From: Acanthopleura granulata
Lineage: Eukaryota; Mollusca; Polyplacophora; Chitonida; Chitonidae
Length of the DNA stretch: 64,000 nucleotides
Assembly (NCBI GenBank): GCA_016165875.1
Contig: JABBOT010000001.1
Coordinates: 34,403,011 to 34,467,010 of the forward strand
Direction: 5' to 3'
Translations under genes and position numbers: made by a program
Shown: positions 25,981-39,397 of the stretch, one piece after another
Position numbering within the stretch: position 1 is the first letter of the stretch
Layout: every line of letters starts with the position of its first letter
The notes under the pieces: model-generated
The model's database searches: none
The model's input: only the letters and a program-made list of their open reading frames with translations
What the model was told of the DNA's origin: nothing

Positions 25981-26125
25981 CTCTCCAGTCCGGTGGGATG
26001 GCCTGCAGATGGCCGTGGGTTTTCTGTCACCATAATGCTGCCTGCGGTCGTATACGGGAATTATTTTTGAGTACGGCGCAAAACTCCAACCACATCAATA
26101 AATATATAAATAAATAAATAAATTA
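25981..26125 (+). repeat. SINE family 1, 5'-truncated
   Basis: Plus-strand body from CTGCAGATGGCCGTGGGTTT through CACCATAATGCTG, GAGTACGGCGCAAAACTCC and an (AAAT)n-type tail at about 26097-26125. The tRNA head and the proximal body are missing. It sits only about 210 bp before a second copy in the same orientation. Confidence 0.8.
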
Positions 26126-26334
26126 GGAGTGAAATGTGAGAAAGCTCTTAGATTTACACGTTTTTATTTTGAGAAAATGTTTGGCTAGTGGACGAAGTGT
26201 GACGTGGAGAGATCACTGTCGTCTTGTATGAGGGTCATAACACCTCACCCCACCCCCACCTCCAACCCCCCTCCTAACGGAAAACTGTTGTGTACAAAGT
26301 TAGATATTAGATTTCTATTGGTCAAGGAGCCTGC

Positions 26335-26592
26335 GTGGCCTCCGTGGTTAACGCACTAGCGAAACGCAATGACCTCAGAGACCCATATCAATGCCGTGGA
26401 TGTGAGTTCGAATCCAGCAGATGCTGATTTCCTCTCCGGCCATATATAGGAAAGTCTGCCAGCAATCTTCGGACGATCGTGCGTTATCCCCGTGCTCTGC
26501 CCGGTTTTCTCCAACCATGGTGTTGACCGCCGTGGTATAAGTGAAATATTCTTGAGTACACAGTAAAATACCAATCAGAGAAAAAATTAAAT
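26335..26592 (+). repeat. SINE family 1, near full length with tRNA-like head
   Basis: The head reads GTGGCCTCCGTGG then TTAACGCACTAGCG, and the B box is GTGAGTTCGAATCC at about 26404-26417. The A-box side (CTCAGTTGGTTAGCGCG in other copies) has an internal deletion of roughly 9 nt. The body follows in full: CTCTCCGGCC, GTCTGCCAGCAATC, CTGCCCGGTTTTCTCC, GTATAAGTGAAATATTC, and an A-rich tail. The B box here is the best preserved in the window. Confidence 0.88.
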
Positions 26593-28967
26593 ATATCCAC
26601 CGATCTATCTCTTTCAGTGCCTCTACCGGACACTGACACAGGACGTAGGCATCCACTGTCACAGAAGTGGAGGTCTCACTTACAAAATATGTAAGAACCG
26701 AGGTGTAGGTGTTAATAAGCAATTGGACGAAGAAGACGCCTTCATTTTGGTATCCTTTCTATTCACTTATTTATCAATGAGGTAGGCGGAAAACGTATCG
26801 TTTTAGTCAAACTTGCGATTCGAGATGAATATATATAGAAGGCCCGTCTTTAATGTGGTTCATCAGCTGTTGGAACGTAGCCCGATATGAACACTTAAGA
26901 GTGACATTGAACAAGGTTGATTTTAGATCCGGGACTTATGGTAGCTGGATGGTATGCAGATGTTTCAACGCATAAATTAGCAATAGGCTCACACTTTCTT
27001 ATCAACTTAAACAGGCACAGAAAATTAGTGGACGATTACTTCACACCGCTTTGATAAATAGCCAGTAAGTAGCCAGCTATAATGATTACCGGTAAATAAT
27101 TAAATGGAAAGTGATAGAATGCCACGAGCAAAACATTTGCATTATCCACTTAATCTGACAAGTTGTTGTCGCTGTTAAGACCAATTTAATTTGTTATGTA
27201 ACAATTCATTAATAAACTCATTTTTGTTGCACTTAAGGACATCTAGAGGAAGAAGGACATGTTTATCTCGTTAAGGACTGTGATAAATTTTCACGTTGAA
27301 AAAGTAAAACTTAAAACTTTATCCAGTACAGCACGGCGTTCGTTTTTAGACTCAGAGTAAAAATATATTCAACAAATTTCGTTATACTAAAAATCTTATA
27401 ACTGATCATTTTAATTCTGAGATTTCTGGTAAAAATATTTGAAGTGGCAAAAATTCGGCAAATATTATAGATTGGATAAATCAAGTTAGCAAGACTTAAA
27501 AGCAGTTATTTTCTGGTTGAAAGCTATTGCTTTTCTTCTGTCGGAATTTTTGACCTAATTTTTCTAGGTGTAACCGTAGTTAACAGGCCTTTTAGGCAGC
27601 GAGGTCACGCTCTTAATCCAGCCGACGCTTATTCAGTTTTGGCCCTTTCCTGATGGTTGTCAGCTATCGGATGAAAACCAACGATTCCTACCGGGCTCAG
27701 CTGGTTTCCTTTATACAGATATTTGCACGTCGAACATGTACAAGTGAAAATCCCCGAGAACAAAATAAAAAAACAGTTATCAATATACAATTTTAGAATA
27801 GCCGTTCCATTCAAGATCGATCAAGTCGTATTCAATAGCAGTGAAAATGCACGTTTGAAGTGCAGGTATAAAGTTTGTTTGAATTTTGAGAATGCAGTAA
27901 TTTAAAAATTACCGTGCATGGCGTATGTACATTGATACTTTACAGGGTGAAATGGAAGTATTTTTGGAACGTTTTAAATGCCACCTCTTAGGCTACTCCC
28001 CAATGTGCTTTAAAAAGCATAGCATCACCAATACTACCCTCTGGAAGTATTTGTACCGATAAACGTTCAATCTCGCTGATGGTAAGGAGGGCCTTGGTGG
28101 AAACCAAAGTGTCTTTCAAGCTCTGTAAGAAGGTGTTTTCATTCGCATGTCCGCCTTATGGGTGCCAACCGTTCTCCTTTTCTAGTGGTCTTTTTCACCG
28201 CGGTGATAAACGGATTCATGCACAGAGCACTCATGACTCCAGAGTGTCTGCCACAGTGTTAATGTTTCTCAGACTCAGATCGCGATGCTCTCTGTTCCAT
28301 AAGCGCTAGATCCAAAGATCTGGACTGGCCATATCCCTAGGACATTAAGCCGCAAGATTCCGTGGATCTAGCAGTGCAGCGACACCAATTAGTTTACGCC
28401 AAGCTCTTCTCAGATTGTCAAAAGGAAACCACAGGGTACTTTTTTGAGGTGTGACACGCACTGCATTTATCTTGTCACAGTAGATCGAGCCAGGATCGGA
28501 AAACCTCAAACCGAAAATTGCGGAAAGAAATGCGTTTTACATTAAAGCCGAGATTGTAACGGTTAAGGTCGAACAAACGGTGCGCACATCAACCACAATA
28601 TTTCATCACACTCTGGAGTTAGGCGACGCCATTGCAACTTGTTTGACAGCTTACATAAATCAGTCAGTAATCACCAATGGCCTAAGGGCTATTCATCTCT
28701 CTGTGGATCAGCAGATTTGTGATTAATTTTCCCAAGCACTTTTTACTTATGTTTGTTATTGCTTTCATGTTTATATTCCTTTAGCCAGGAAGAGTGTGCA
28801 GTCGACTTTTTTTTTTTGTCACTTTTTTGCAGCTAAGCTACAAATCATTTAACATTGCATGTAAGTTTTACACCACGCTTTCATGGCGGGCTCAAACAGC
28901 TTTAGTGGTGGTATACAATATAGTACAACTGTTCATTATAAATAAGACAATGAATACAGTTTTTACA
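26593..28967. other. AT-rich unassigned sequence
   Basis: No gene, SINE or tandem repeat was recognised. A C-rich run lies just upstream of the SINE cluster at about 26245-26275. Confidence 0.45.
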
Positions 28968-29263
28968 GGATATCGAGTCATATCGTCTAACGGCCAACTT
29001 GTCTAAGTGAAATCGTCCACTAACTAAGCTCCAGTCGTCTATTATTATCTAAGGTATACTCGTTTACAGTCTACGGGCATTATCAGTGTTGTCAATAATC
29101 ACCATACATGTACCACAGAATTTAGGCATCCACCCCCCCACCCCCACCGTTGTAAAGGGGCTGAATGGGTGGCTTAATACCTAGGGTATTAGAAGATTTG
29201 ATCCAAAGTAGAGGACGATTTGACTTAGACGAGTTGCCAGTTAGACGATATGATCCGTATTCC
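28968..29263. mobile_element. MITE-like element with inverted termini
   Basis: The left end (28968-29022) and right end (29209-29263) are inverted copies. Over the inner 44 nt there are about 5 mismatches, and the outermost 11 nt are weaker. Shared blocks are ATATCGTCTAAC, TCTAAGT and AAATCGTCC. The roughly 186-bp interior carries a further copy of the subterminal word GTCGTCTA, a C-rich block (29131-29147) and no open frame. This is the build of a non-autonomous DNA transposon. Target-site duplications are not obvious, and no autonomous partner is present. Confidence 0.65.
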
Positions 29264-32200
29264 TTTTACCACATAGCCACATCATACGGAAAATACCACT
29301 AATTACAGTGGTTGTACCACGCCTTCTCGATTATTGAACATGGGTGGATTTTCTCAGTAATACTCTTCACGCTGACGACGGTGGCCATCGATGTACTTAA
29401 GTTCCTCTGAAGAAAAAAAAACAAGCCTGCAAAGGTCGATACGGTGACGTAGAGATTGCTAATTACGTAAACCGTACTGATCGTATTGCCTATTCCCGGC
29501 TGACCACTGGAGATTGTTGTTGAAGAGTTAAAATTACATTCCTGATAATGATCATGATCCCAGGCAATAGTTTCCCTGATGCGGTTTTCAAGCTAAAAAA
29601 ACATTTGTTTTTATTAAAAATACTTGGTCAATATTCCTCTATGATACGCCTATAACAATTTGCAGCAGTATACCTTACAAATATGAAGGATGGTCAGATT
29701 TCCTGATTTTCTCGCAAGGTCAAGGTTGTCTATGTGACACCTGTTTGTGCCCTGTGTTAGATATATTTAGTTCCCGTGAAGAGCCACCAAAACCATTCTG
29801 AAGCTTAACATTACACCTCAAAGACAAAGCTATAAATTATCAACGAAAAAGTGATCCACCTCATAAATGCAGTTATAAAATTTTTATAGAGGACGAAAAA
29901 TATGCGAAACTGTATACTGCATCGTAGATCGAAAGATTTGGGCGGTATATATTTTACAAGTTCTGATGATTTCTTCCGATTTAAGGACCCTCTACCATCA
30001 AATAAATAGGACATTATTCTATACTGAGGAACAAAGCAATCACATCTGTTCAACTCAAAAAAAAAAATTGGAGGATATATTTTATTGGAGATCGGCATAT
30101 GACATAACCTTATTGTTGTCAGGGTTCGGTGACGTGCTGCTCGTGTAAGTAGGGCGAAAGGTCTGGTACCTATTTTGTTTTTGGTTTCAGAGGCCTATTT
30201 TGTTTTTCGAGTTCAGCGTAAACTATAGGTTCTATACAAGGGTAATTGAACCATCAGGCCGAGGAGAAGTGAGGAAATAGACTTCCCCGGGGTAAGAGAA
30301 CCTGTAATGGACCAATATCACAGCTCTTTGAAGTTATCTTCGCAGTGGGCGCGAAAATCGCCCCGACCTACCCTGAGAACTCAGAGCTTAATGCCCCAGC
30401 ACGAAGCACGGGCGGTGTTGGTGCCATACCTTGACTGTACATTTTCCAGTTGTCTGAAAGCAATCGTCTTGTATGGTGCGTTTCTCAGGAAAAGTAGAAG
30501 TTAGCACCAGTTTAGAGTGATAGTTTACTCCGGAGGGAACCTTCACTTTGATTGAGCTGACGAAAAGACTGACTGGAAACCAATAGCCATAGATGATAGC
30601 TGCACAAAATCAGCCCACCAGCAGATTGTACTTTTTTGTAGCCAGTGGAAAAGTAAGCCAATATGATACGTTTTGCCAGCTTGCCGTCCAGTGCCCAATC
30701 GCTACCGCCTCCCCTCCCTCTGAGCACACGGCTATTATTGACCCTCGTTTAATACATCAATGTCATCATTGGTTTATTGCTTGGAATCTCCAGGGACGTT
30801 TGACTGGTACAGCCACTTTTCCACTGGTCTATGGCAGAATTTCCATACAAGTGTATATACACTAGTTATTCTGTCGCGCCATCGCAAAACTTCAAAAGCA
30901 ACCGTAATACTTTGATAGATGAAAGACTAACCTTTCCTTCATGTGAACATAGAGACCGAAAAATTTGAATGGTGAATCCAGTCATTCGAATTAGCTACAT
31001 CCGTGAGAAGATTTGCTTAGTGCAATGTTTATATGTTCAGTACAGGTTAAAAACGATCCATAACAGAGGAAAGGCGTGTTTCTATAACACATTGGAACGA
31101 CTTAATTTTGTTCGTACTTCCCATATATGATGTAGGAGTATTTACTACTGTAAACCTTTGTTCTTGGTTTAATTTGTTTTTTCCTTTTCAAATAACACAT
31201 ATGCAGACATAGAATGTATGTCTGTCTCAAATATAACTAGTGAAACTGCCTATAATTAATATTTCAATTTGTGAAAGAAATAACCTATCAAAATAAAGTA
31301 TGTCGGGAAGCCAATTTTGTGAGTTGTAAATCCGCAATGTTGGTTTTCCGTACCGACTTTGGATAGAGGATAACTAGATCGTCCATAACTAGATCGTCCA
31401 TATATCGTCCATATATCATTGTCAATGGGATTTTGCAGGATGACAATTACGGAGCAAGAATTCCCCGGGTAACCATCCATGCAGTTTTATATTTGATAAA
31501 AACTTTCCTGTCTTCCTCGATTATAACGCGCAAGTCTACGCCAAGCATAGGAAAGTTCTTCAGGACGTTAAAAGGATAACCATCCTTTATTGTTGAAAAT
31601 TCCTAATTATGTCGTTAAAAGGCATTCAAATAAATATGTTTAATGAAATATGTATGGTGTCAAAATTTCTACAGTGTCAATGGAGCTATGATTTACATGT
31701 TTTCTTCGACGTCATATGACTGAAACATTGTTAAATATGACGTTCAACCCAAAGCACTCAACCACTCCATATTTTCTGGGCTCTGTGTGCGAAGCAATCT
31801 TTTTCTCCTCATTAGCTGATAAGTTTTTTTCCTTTCCAAAATTTAGTAGAAATGATCGAATTATTAGTGCATTAATCTATGTAATGTATTGATTGAAACC
31901 ATCATAGTAACCAGGGGTTGTTAGGTTTAGCAATCTTATACCTCTGTATTGGCTGTTAATGTTTTCTGCTTAACAGATTTGTAACTGTTTTGTAATCCTG
32001 AACAGGTTGTAACTGAACACAATCTAGTACAAAATAGTCAATGTTTCACACATAGTGTGAGGAATTTAAAAGAGAAGTCACTTGAAAGTATAGTCATGCA
32101 TTAGTTACGTTTGCCTGTGTATGTTTACATTTTGTTGATACGCAGTTGAGAGCAGGTTGTGAACGTCAGTTGTTCCTCTATGCTCACGGGACGTCAGTAT

Positions 32201-33379
32201 AAAATGGCGTTCTTGATAGAAACATCATCGTTCTCAGAAAATGTCTTCGGGGAATGCTTCCACCGTGCCTACTTTTAGGTGGGGCCCTCGATGGGAGAGC
32301 ACTAATGTGTGACAAACACGTGAGACTCGCCGTCGGGGATGTCTCGTAATGGGTTCCTTCGGACATCGCGTAAATGTAACCTAAATGGGTAACGTAATTT
32401 ATACGGTGAGTGCAAGGGGAGTTTTTTGACTTCTGTTCACTGTGTGAACATTCCAGCTAATTTTAACTGGGAGAAACGTCAATATGAACTTGACGTATAG
32501 CGATATTTCTAGGGAAAATACTGGCCGCCATGGGATACACGCCGCTTTATGACATGAATATAGTCCCAAGCGGCGAGCGCACGATAGTCAAGATCTCTTC
32601 TGAGGGAGACATTTAGATCAGCAAAACATGAACACGTCCTATCTGTGTGGCCAATCATCTGCGCTCAAGTTTCACAGCTAGAATGTAAATAAAAGAATAT
32701 CCAGAATTAAAGGAAAAAAACCTTTAAAAGTAAAAATGTTAGCATCTATAGAAAAAATATTTCGAACTGTCTTTTGGGCGAATTACTTGTAATAAAATAT
32801 CTGGACTGCAGGATGGGATTTAATAATGGCCATTGGTCTAATTCTAGAAGAACGATGTCGTTTTAATATCACAGTGTTGTCTAACTTCATTTTGCTTAAG
32901 CGATGCTCCCAGAAGGTATCTAATTTGCTATTACTTAAGCATTTACATGAACTGAACAAAACCCGTAAATTAGAATATCAGAGACCGGCTTTCATCGTCG
33001 CTGCTCCCATTTTACTCCTCGTACTGTAGTCGTTCATGCCATATTGGTACATACTGGTATTGGTAGGCCGTCAATGTTTAATTTAACTTCAGTTCCTAAT
33101 AAAAAAAATACCCCCTTTATTACTCATTTAATATATGCCTGTGCAAGAAGAATAACATGGCTGACACCTGCCTTAAACATCCCTTCTTACCCATCCCAAA
33201 AAGTTGATGTGAGGCCATTGGTGACAAGGATTTTGTAGCAACTTTGAAAACACTGTTTTCAAGAGGTTCTGTATGCACTTTCGACATTCCCTAAACATTA
33301 CTACCTACGCGTTATTCCTTCTAATCAGGACAGCGTGAAACTCAAACAGTTGTATCAAATTTTACTTTTTTTTTAATTT
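29264..33379. other. Unassigned sequence with two small tandem duplications
   Basis: A 23-25 bp tandem duplication (unit starting CCTATTTTGTTTTT) is at 30169-30216, and a 15-bp duplication (TAACTAGATCGTCCA twice) is at 31371-31400, followed by a partial third copy. No gene was recognised. Confidence 0.5.
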
Positions 33380-33603
33380 GACTTGGGTTTTACCTAGGAA
33401 TGTTCCGCTTTTACGACATCGACCAGCATTATAGCGGAAGGAAGCGTTGTGTGGCACCGGCGCAAATTCACGGCCCTGCACAGTTTGGTGGTAGACCTTG
33501 CCACGCAGGAGCGGAGAAGAAGCCAGCACTGGCGACTGCATTGGTGAGAGGTTCCAGAGTGCTTCCCTAAACTAACAGGCTAATGCCTTGGCCACGGAAG
33601 CTC
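33380..33603 (-). repeat. SINE family 1, diverged, with head
   Basis: Reverse-complement order: GGGTTTTACCTAGGAATGTT, GACCAGCATTATAGCGG, GGTAGACCTTGCCACGC, GAAGCCAGC, GCATTGGTGAGAGG, then the A-box end GCCTTGGCCACGGAAGCTCC at 33603. The ATTT tail is lost, and the B-box part is shortened. It ends 25 bp before the compound microsatellite. Confidence 0.75.
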
Positions 33604-33627
33604 CCAACCCTCTCTACAACTATTGTG

Positions 33628-34261
<634 letters not shown>

Positions 34262-34570
34262 TTTTCTTGTCCGCTTTTACAGGCCTTTCACTTACACAGA
34301 TGAAAACTTGACTACAGATGATCTTCAACCAACATTTGTCCAACTGAGCGGCTTGTGTATGGACAACAACTTCTAATTTATTAGTTTGTAAGGTTTCGAT
34401 ATACTTTCTAACATCGATGTCAGGTAAGATATATATCGAAACATTGCAAACTAATAAAATCAGATCCAAGTGGCCTTGCATGTTCAAACCCTGTTATGTC
34501 ACACGCTTAGCGACAGCTCATGAGGTGCAAATAAGCTTTCACTTGTGTTTACAAGACCGTTCTGGTCTTG
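34262..34570. repeat. ~300 bp zero-spacer imperfect palindrome
   Basis: The centre is the self-complementary ACATCGATGT (34411-34420). On each side TTATTAGTTTG...TTTCGATATA is mirrored (34378-34403 with 34428-34455) at about 85-90% identity. Weaker similarity extends outward to about 34262 and 34570 (for example ACACAGATGAAAACTT against ACACAAGTGAAAGCTT). Reading outward from the centre, both strands encode the same peptide YIETLQTNK. Family 2 SINE starts 28 bp to the right. The arms have diverged, so the palindrome is old. It may be a foldback element or an inverted duplication. Confidence 0.7.
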
Positions 34571-34598
34571 CATGCACCCTAACCTGGCTTTACGACAT

Positions 34599-34874
34599 CC
34601 TCGGTGGCCTAGAAGTCAGAGCCCCTGCCTTGAGGGTAGGAGACCCGAAGTCAATCCCGGGACAAGTCCTACCAAAGGTTTTTAAAATGCTAGTTGTTGC
34701 TACCTGGCTTGACGCTCAGCGTTGAGGGTTTAGTGCAAGGAAACAGGACTGGTCGGCACGGTGTCGATATAATGTGATTGGTTGGTTGTCATGTCTGGTG
34801 TCTTCGGCGTGATGTTTCAGTGGCGGTAGCACTTTGACGGCATGGACTCGCCCTGCCACAAGAAGACGTCATAT
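34599..34874 (+). repeat. tRNA-derived SINE, family 2, copy 1
   Basis: The tRNA-like head has an A box (CCTCGGTGGCCTAGAAGTCA) and a B box region (GAAGTCAATCCCGGG), then a body with GTCCTACCAAAGGTTTTTAA, AACAGGACTGGTCGGC, TGTCATGTCTGGTGTCTTCG and CTCGCCCTGCCACAAGAAGA. It matches the copy at 54005 along its whole length. The body is unrelated to family 1. No poly(A) or ATTT tail is seen, so the true 3' end is uncertain. Confidence 0.85.
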
Positions 34875-36317
34875 AATGCACGCATGGTGAATATATGTGC
34901 GTCGCATTTGCCAAAGTTCGTCAGTTATCTATCAATATTACCTGCTTTACTCCGTGTACCCGTATGGATATAATTTTGTTAGATTTGGTATTAAACAGAA
35001 ATCAGTCAAATCAGCTCAACGTTTGTCCTCATTACAGCCTGGAATTGACCTGTGTTTAAGGTTAAACTTAGAAACAAAGAACTAGTTCTGGGCTCTGAGT
35101 CTGATTTATTTTGCAATTATGGGGTGAGCTAAGTTAATTATCATCTCCTTTCATGATGACCCTTGTCTGGCCCGACATTTAATGAAATACATTTGCAAAT
35201 TACCTGGCTTAGTGTGTGTGCGCATAGTCCTGTTCACAGACAAATCTTTCACACTGTGGGCTTGAGAGCGATTGTCTGTAAGTGGAAGATGAGTGATGAC
35301 GCGTGGCGATATGCAGACATCCACTTTACATTAGCCTCTGGAGTAAGACGCGTGGACAGAACGCGTGCAGTATCCAGGACGTAATGAGATGGTAGATAAA
35401 TGCGTGACCTCGTGACACGGCCTTACCATATTTATACATATATATCATACTTGCTATGTTCCCTCTGCGTCGCCACTGATAAAAAGAGGATGACTCGTAA
35501 TGAACAGCTGCCGGCAAAGCCTAACCCTGTGGTATTCTATCGATATCTCTCCAGCCTCAGAGCTGCAGCCAGAGCCAGAGGAACTGTGTCAGCCAGGGTA
35601 CAATATCGCTGAACTGCTCAATATGCAAACTCACTGGACAGTCTGGCAGAAACTTCGGAGCAATCCTGTCACTAGTGCGGCGTGTATACATTTGCGGATC
35701 TGCCCGTAAGCTGCCCCTTTTCGCAAACGTGATAAAGTAGAGATGGAAATTGACCTCAGAGATTTATTATGTTGAACGCCTCGTTATCCCCTTGGAGAGA
35801 CATTCTCATGGTTCATTACATGCCACTCGCCCATCCCTAGCTCAAACTCGATTGAGGCTGGGCACCGTATTGCCAGCTGATCCAATCAGCTAACAGCCTC
35901 CAAACTTAGCTAGTCTACCCTAAGTCAATGAGGGTAAATATCAACACCTATAATTACTTACTGTCGGGGGGTAAGAGGCATCAACTAATTGTTCCATCTA
36001 ATACAAGTCTAATGGTAGAAATTGACATTCGTAAATGCCCACTATTCGCAGTTTCGAAGGCACGACTGTCTTGGTCTGGCGACAATGGAATTAATGTCAC
36101 TTCAGGCTCATCAGCACAAGAGAACCATCCTATCGCACTGACACCCCATTTCTCAGGATCGAAGCGTTGCCCACATCATTTACGTTATGTGTTTACATAT
36201 GCCTCGTCTCCTTTATTGTTCCATCATTGTTATTTTTTGATTGCCCAAGGCAACGATAATACGCCCACCCACAAACACATCCGCTTTCACACACTCCAGA
36301 ATTTTGACAAAAAAAAA
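34875..36317. other. Unassigned sequence, no gene seen
   Basis: Slightly more GC-rich around 35480-35700, where open frames of about 70 codons overlap in several frames. No domain or clear splice signals. A 160-codon frame starting at 35928 ends inside the SINE at 36318, and its last third is SINE sequence. Confidence 0.4.
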
Positions 36318-36471
36318 TCATTTATTTATTTATTTATTTATTTATTTCATTGGTGTTTTACGCCGTACATGAAGAATATTTCACTTATACAACGGCGACC
36401 AGCATTATGATGGGAGGAAACCGGCAAGACCACGGGGAAAAGCCACAACCATCCGCATGTTGCTGGAGGGC
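36318..36471 (-). repeat. SINE family 1, 5'-truncated, young-looking
   Basis: The tail is seven TTTA/ATTT units (36318-36347), followed by CATTGGTGTTTTACGCCGTA, AATATTTCACTTATACAACG, CAGCATTATGATGGGAGG and ATCCGCATGTTGCTGG. The match to the family stops abruptly near 36471, before the head. The long uninterrupted tail and low divergence point to a comparatively recent insertion. Confidence 0.85.
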
Positions 36472-38237
36472 ACTGAAAAAAGTAAGAAAGTATTTAGCAC
36501 TACTTAAGGCTACACTGTAAACAAAACTACTGAGGCTAAAGAAAAAGCACGTTATTAAAGGACAATGCTATTAGAAAACAAAAAATGGAAAACATGAACT
36601 TTCCTGCTTGGGGAAAGACTTTCATGGTAGGATGGTAGGAGGTCCTTGTGTAAAGAAGTGGCTGGTGTACGGATCGAAGAGGCGATATTCATGGCTAGGC
36701 CGTGGTCCATTCAGCTCCAGCACTGTCAGACGACAGAGATCACTTCAAGCTGTCAGCGGCGACATCAGCGACCAATCCGATAGCCCTGAGGGCAGATCAC
36801 GCTACTTATCTTTGTATAGCGAAATTATTCCCCCGGCTGGCACAGGGCTGACTGCAGACAACCCTTTAGAAGTTTTAATGAATTACTTGCCCCAAGATGG
36901 TGAATTTACCTCACACAATCCAACTGCCAATATTTCGCTTGAGAGAAGAGGTCTTTCGTTGGACAGCTGAACAGATTCAAAGCACTCGTCTTGGTCTCTG
37001 GCAGTCTCAGGATGGTTTCAGTAGTGTGATAAGCATCGAAAGTCCAGAAGGGCTTCAGAATTAGAACTTCTTGGAGATGATGCTTCTACGTGACAAAGGT
37101 ACAGAACAGCAGGAAACACTGTTCTCAAGGTATACAGAGCGTAAAGTGATTGGTATACTTTCAAGTCGGGTAGGTTGCTTGTATGAGTGGCAGCCAATAA
37201 ACAAAGTTGAGTAAATAAGTACACCCACAGGCCGTGTAAAGAGAAAGATCGCGGGACAAAGTGGGTAATAGCTGTTACACATAAACAAACACTACGTACT
37301 GAAGCTCGTTAGATGAGCATACCTCCGCGAGAGTATTAATGCGCATGAACTAAATGGGTATGTATCGAGGGAGGGTCAAGGTTGTTAGCTATGCAGATAT
37401 ATGCGCATGTGTAGGGCGTTGTGTACGTTCATAAACAGCTGGCCAAATGTATCGCCCCCCTCCCCCCAAAGTAACATCATTACCATAGGTAGGAGGTAAC
37501 ATCAAAGCCTTTGGTATACCAGGTAATATCGCCGGCATCAAATCATACTGTAGTTTTTAATAGGCTAAGAGTTTTTTAATTATTGATGTTAAGTAACATT
37601 TATATGTCAAGTAATGAATGTAAAGGGATTATGGTCGACCTAGATGAAATGATGTCATCAGATTTAATTTTTTTTATCTAATGTAATCTAATCTCGAGCG
37701 TTGCTATTAAACAAGCATTACTGTGTCTTTTCCCGCTACCTAATCCAACGGACACGAAAATGATCTTGAGTCGGCAGAGGTAAGTGAAGACTTTGCGTCT
37801 ATGATTATATTCCGCCACTAACTGAGTATAGTACCTCTAGAGAGTTAGCTCGACAATCAAAGAATGCGCACACAGGCACACAAGCTGTTATAAAAGACAA
37901 GAATCTGCTTTACAGCAATCTCCACAACTGATCAGGACTCTTCATGTTTACACTGTTTTGAGGCAAATAAAGAATGGTAAACAATCTGATGCTGATTTTT
38001 ACAATCCCGAACAACCCCACAACAAACTTTCAATGAATCTTTGGACATAGTCTACATCATCAGGCCTTGGCCTGTAAAGGCTATATGTAGTCCCGATTAC
38101 CCTAATTACCCTTCTCAATAAGACTGTTTCCTATTACCAAAATAGATATTGTCCAGCAAGTGCCTGTTGTTAGCTAAGTTGTAAACTACATGTGAAAGTG
38201 TTTTACCAGAGCTGTGTAGTGTATCTTTCTGATCTGT
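36472..38237. other. Unassigned sequence, one unassigned open frame
   Basis: A 120-codon plus-strand frame (36608-36970) is mixed in composition and contains LYSEIIPPAGTGLTADNPLE, but it has no domain I recognise and is within chance length. The rest is AT-rich. A C-rich run is at about 37453-37467. Confidence 0.4.
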
Positions 38238-39397
38238 TGTAAGGGTATCACTGTCGGAGAGGAAATATGATAAACGAATGGCTTGTTCAACTCTCAGACA
38301 GCGATAGGCCTTTCACAAAATCAAATAAGGAAACACGAAAACGCTTGGATAAGTTCAATACATATATTTGGATTATTTGATAATTATTATTTGACTGTGG
38401 TTTTACGACGACCTCAAAAATGTTTCACTTATACGGCTTCGACCAACATTATGGTGGAATGAAACATGGCACAGCCCGGCGAAAACTCTCGACCCTCCGC
38501 AGGTTTCTGGCAGACCTTCCCACGTACGGCTGGAGAGGAAGCCAGCATGAGCGACCGTGTTAGTGGAAGCTAACCAGCTGAGCTACATATATTTCAGCAA
38601 AACAGACAAATAGCATAACTGACCGAAATGCACAGAAACAATACAGAAAAATATATAATTTCTTACTGGTGATAGCGTACAAATCCTGATGGAATATTCA
38701 GGCATCTAAAGACAAGTTAACCCACGCAAATATAGAGTCCACAGTTCTTGAGAATTTCTCTAATCGAAGGTTGACAGTCCAGTTAGTGGGTACGATACGC
38801 CTACGATGGTATATATCCAAGGTGCAACTTCCCCGGGGGGCGGGTTGGCAATAGCGTCGGTGATGCAGGGTTGGCGATGTATGTTTCAGTTCTCTGAAAT
38901 ATACACAAAGTCACATATAGGGTAATCTGGGATAAAATACACGTAAAAGAGACAATGGGCAATACAAGCTTCAAAATAATGTCTCAAACAAATGGCAAGT
39001 GGCGAAACACATCCTCACAAATTGTTATGTACCGAAAATGCAATACAAAACGAAGAATGTCGAATGGCGTGAATGCCGCGCTCCAATAAATCCGAAATCC
39101 TCAAGCGGTAAATATGACTGCTCTCAAATCGACATGAGTAAATGACTGCAAGCTTTATAACTTCGCCCCTCAGGTTTACAGACTTCCCCTAGGAAAAATC
39201 TGGATGGCTTGATCGTGAACATGTTTACAACATCAGTCCATATTTCCAGAATGTTAGCTCTATGTACAATGACACGAAACTCATAAACACAGGAGCCTCG
39301 AGAACACGAGACTGAATTCCAGCACAGGCTGCAGCATACACAGTGGTCAAAATCTAGGTCAGACACTTACCGGCTGGCGCCTCAAAATATGTCATAC
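38238..39397 (-). repeat. Dispersed ~1 kb repeat, copy B, with nested SINE
   Basis: It begins TGTAAGGGTATCACTGTC at 38238 and follows copies A and C through GAATGGCTTGTTCAACTC, TATAATTTCTTACTGGTGA and ATGTATGTTTCAGTTC to TGTCATAC at 39397. There the family match breaks off exactly where a SINE head begins, so the last 40 bp or so (including GGTTCGTAACA) are missing. A second SINE is nested at 38370-38584. Without the nested SINE the copy is about 0.94 kb, in line with the others. Confidence 0.75.
38370..38584 (-). mobile_element. SINE family 1 nested in copy B, with 10-bp TSD
   Basis: The insertion is flanked by ACATATATTT at 38360-38369 and again at 38585-38594. Removing it restores continuity with copy C (TTTAATACATGTATTTTCAC region). 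Inside, in reverse complement, are GGTTTTACGACGACCTC, CACTTATACGGCTTCGACC, CATTATGGTGG, GCAGGTTTCTGGCAGACC and the A-box end CTAACCAGCTGAGCT. It lacks the first roughly 12 nt of the head, and the region around the B box is deleted. Confidence 0.9.

Noticed and set aside
26404..26417. Good B-box GTGAGTTCGAATCC suggesting a tRNA gene
   Set aside because: It is the internal promoter of a SINE head. The A-box side is deleted and no tRNA fold is possible.
35928..36410. Longest open frame (160 codons)
   Set aside because: Its last third is SINE sequence (tail and GTGTTTTACGCCG region). The rest has no domain.
36608..36970. 120-codon plus-strand open frame with mixed composition
   Set aside because: No recognisable domain, starts beside a SINE and is within chance length.
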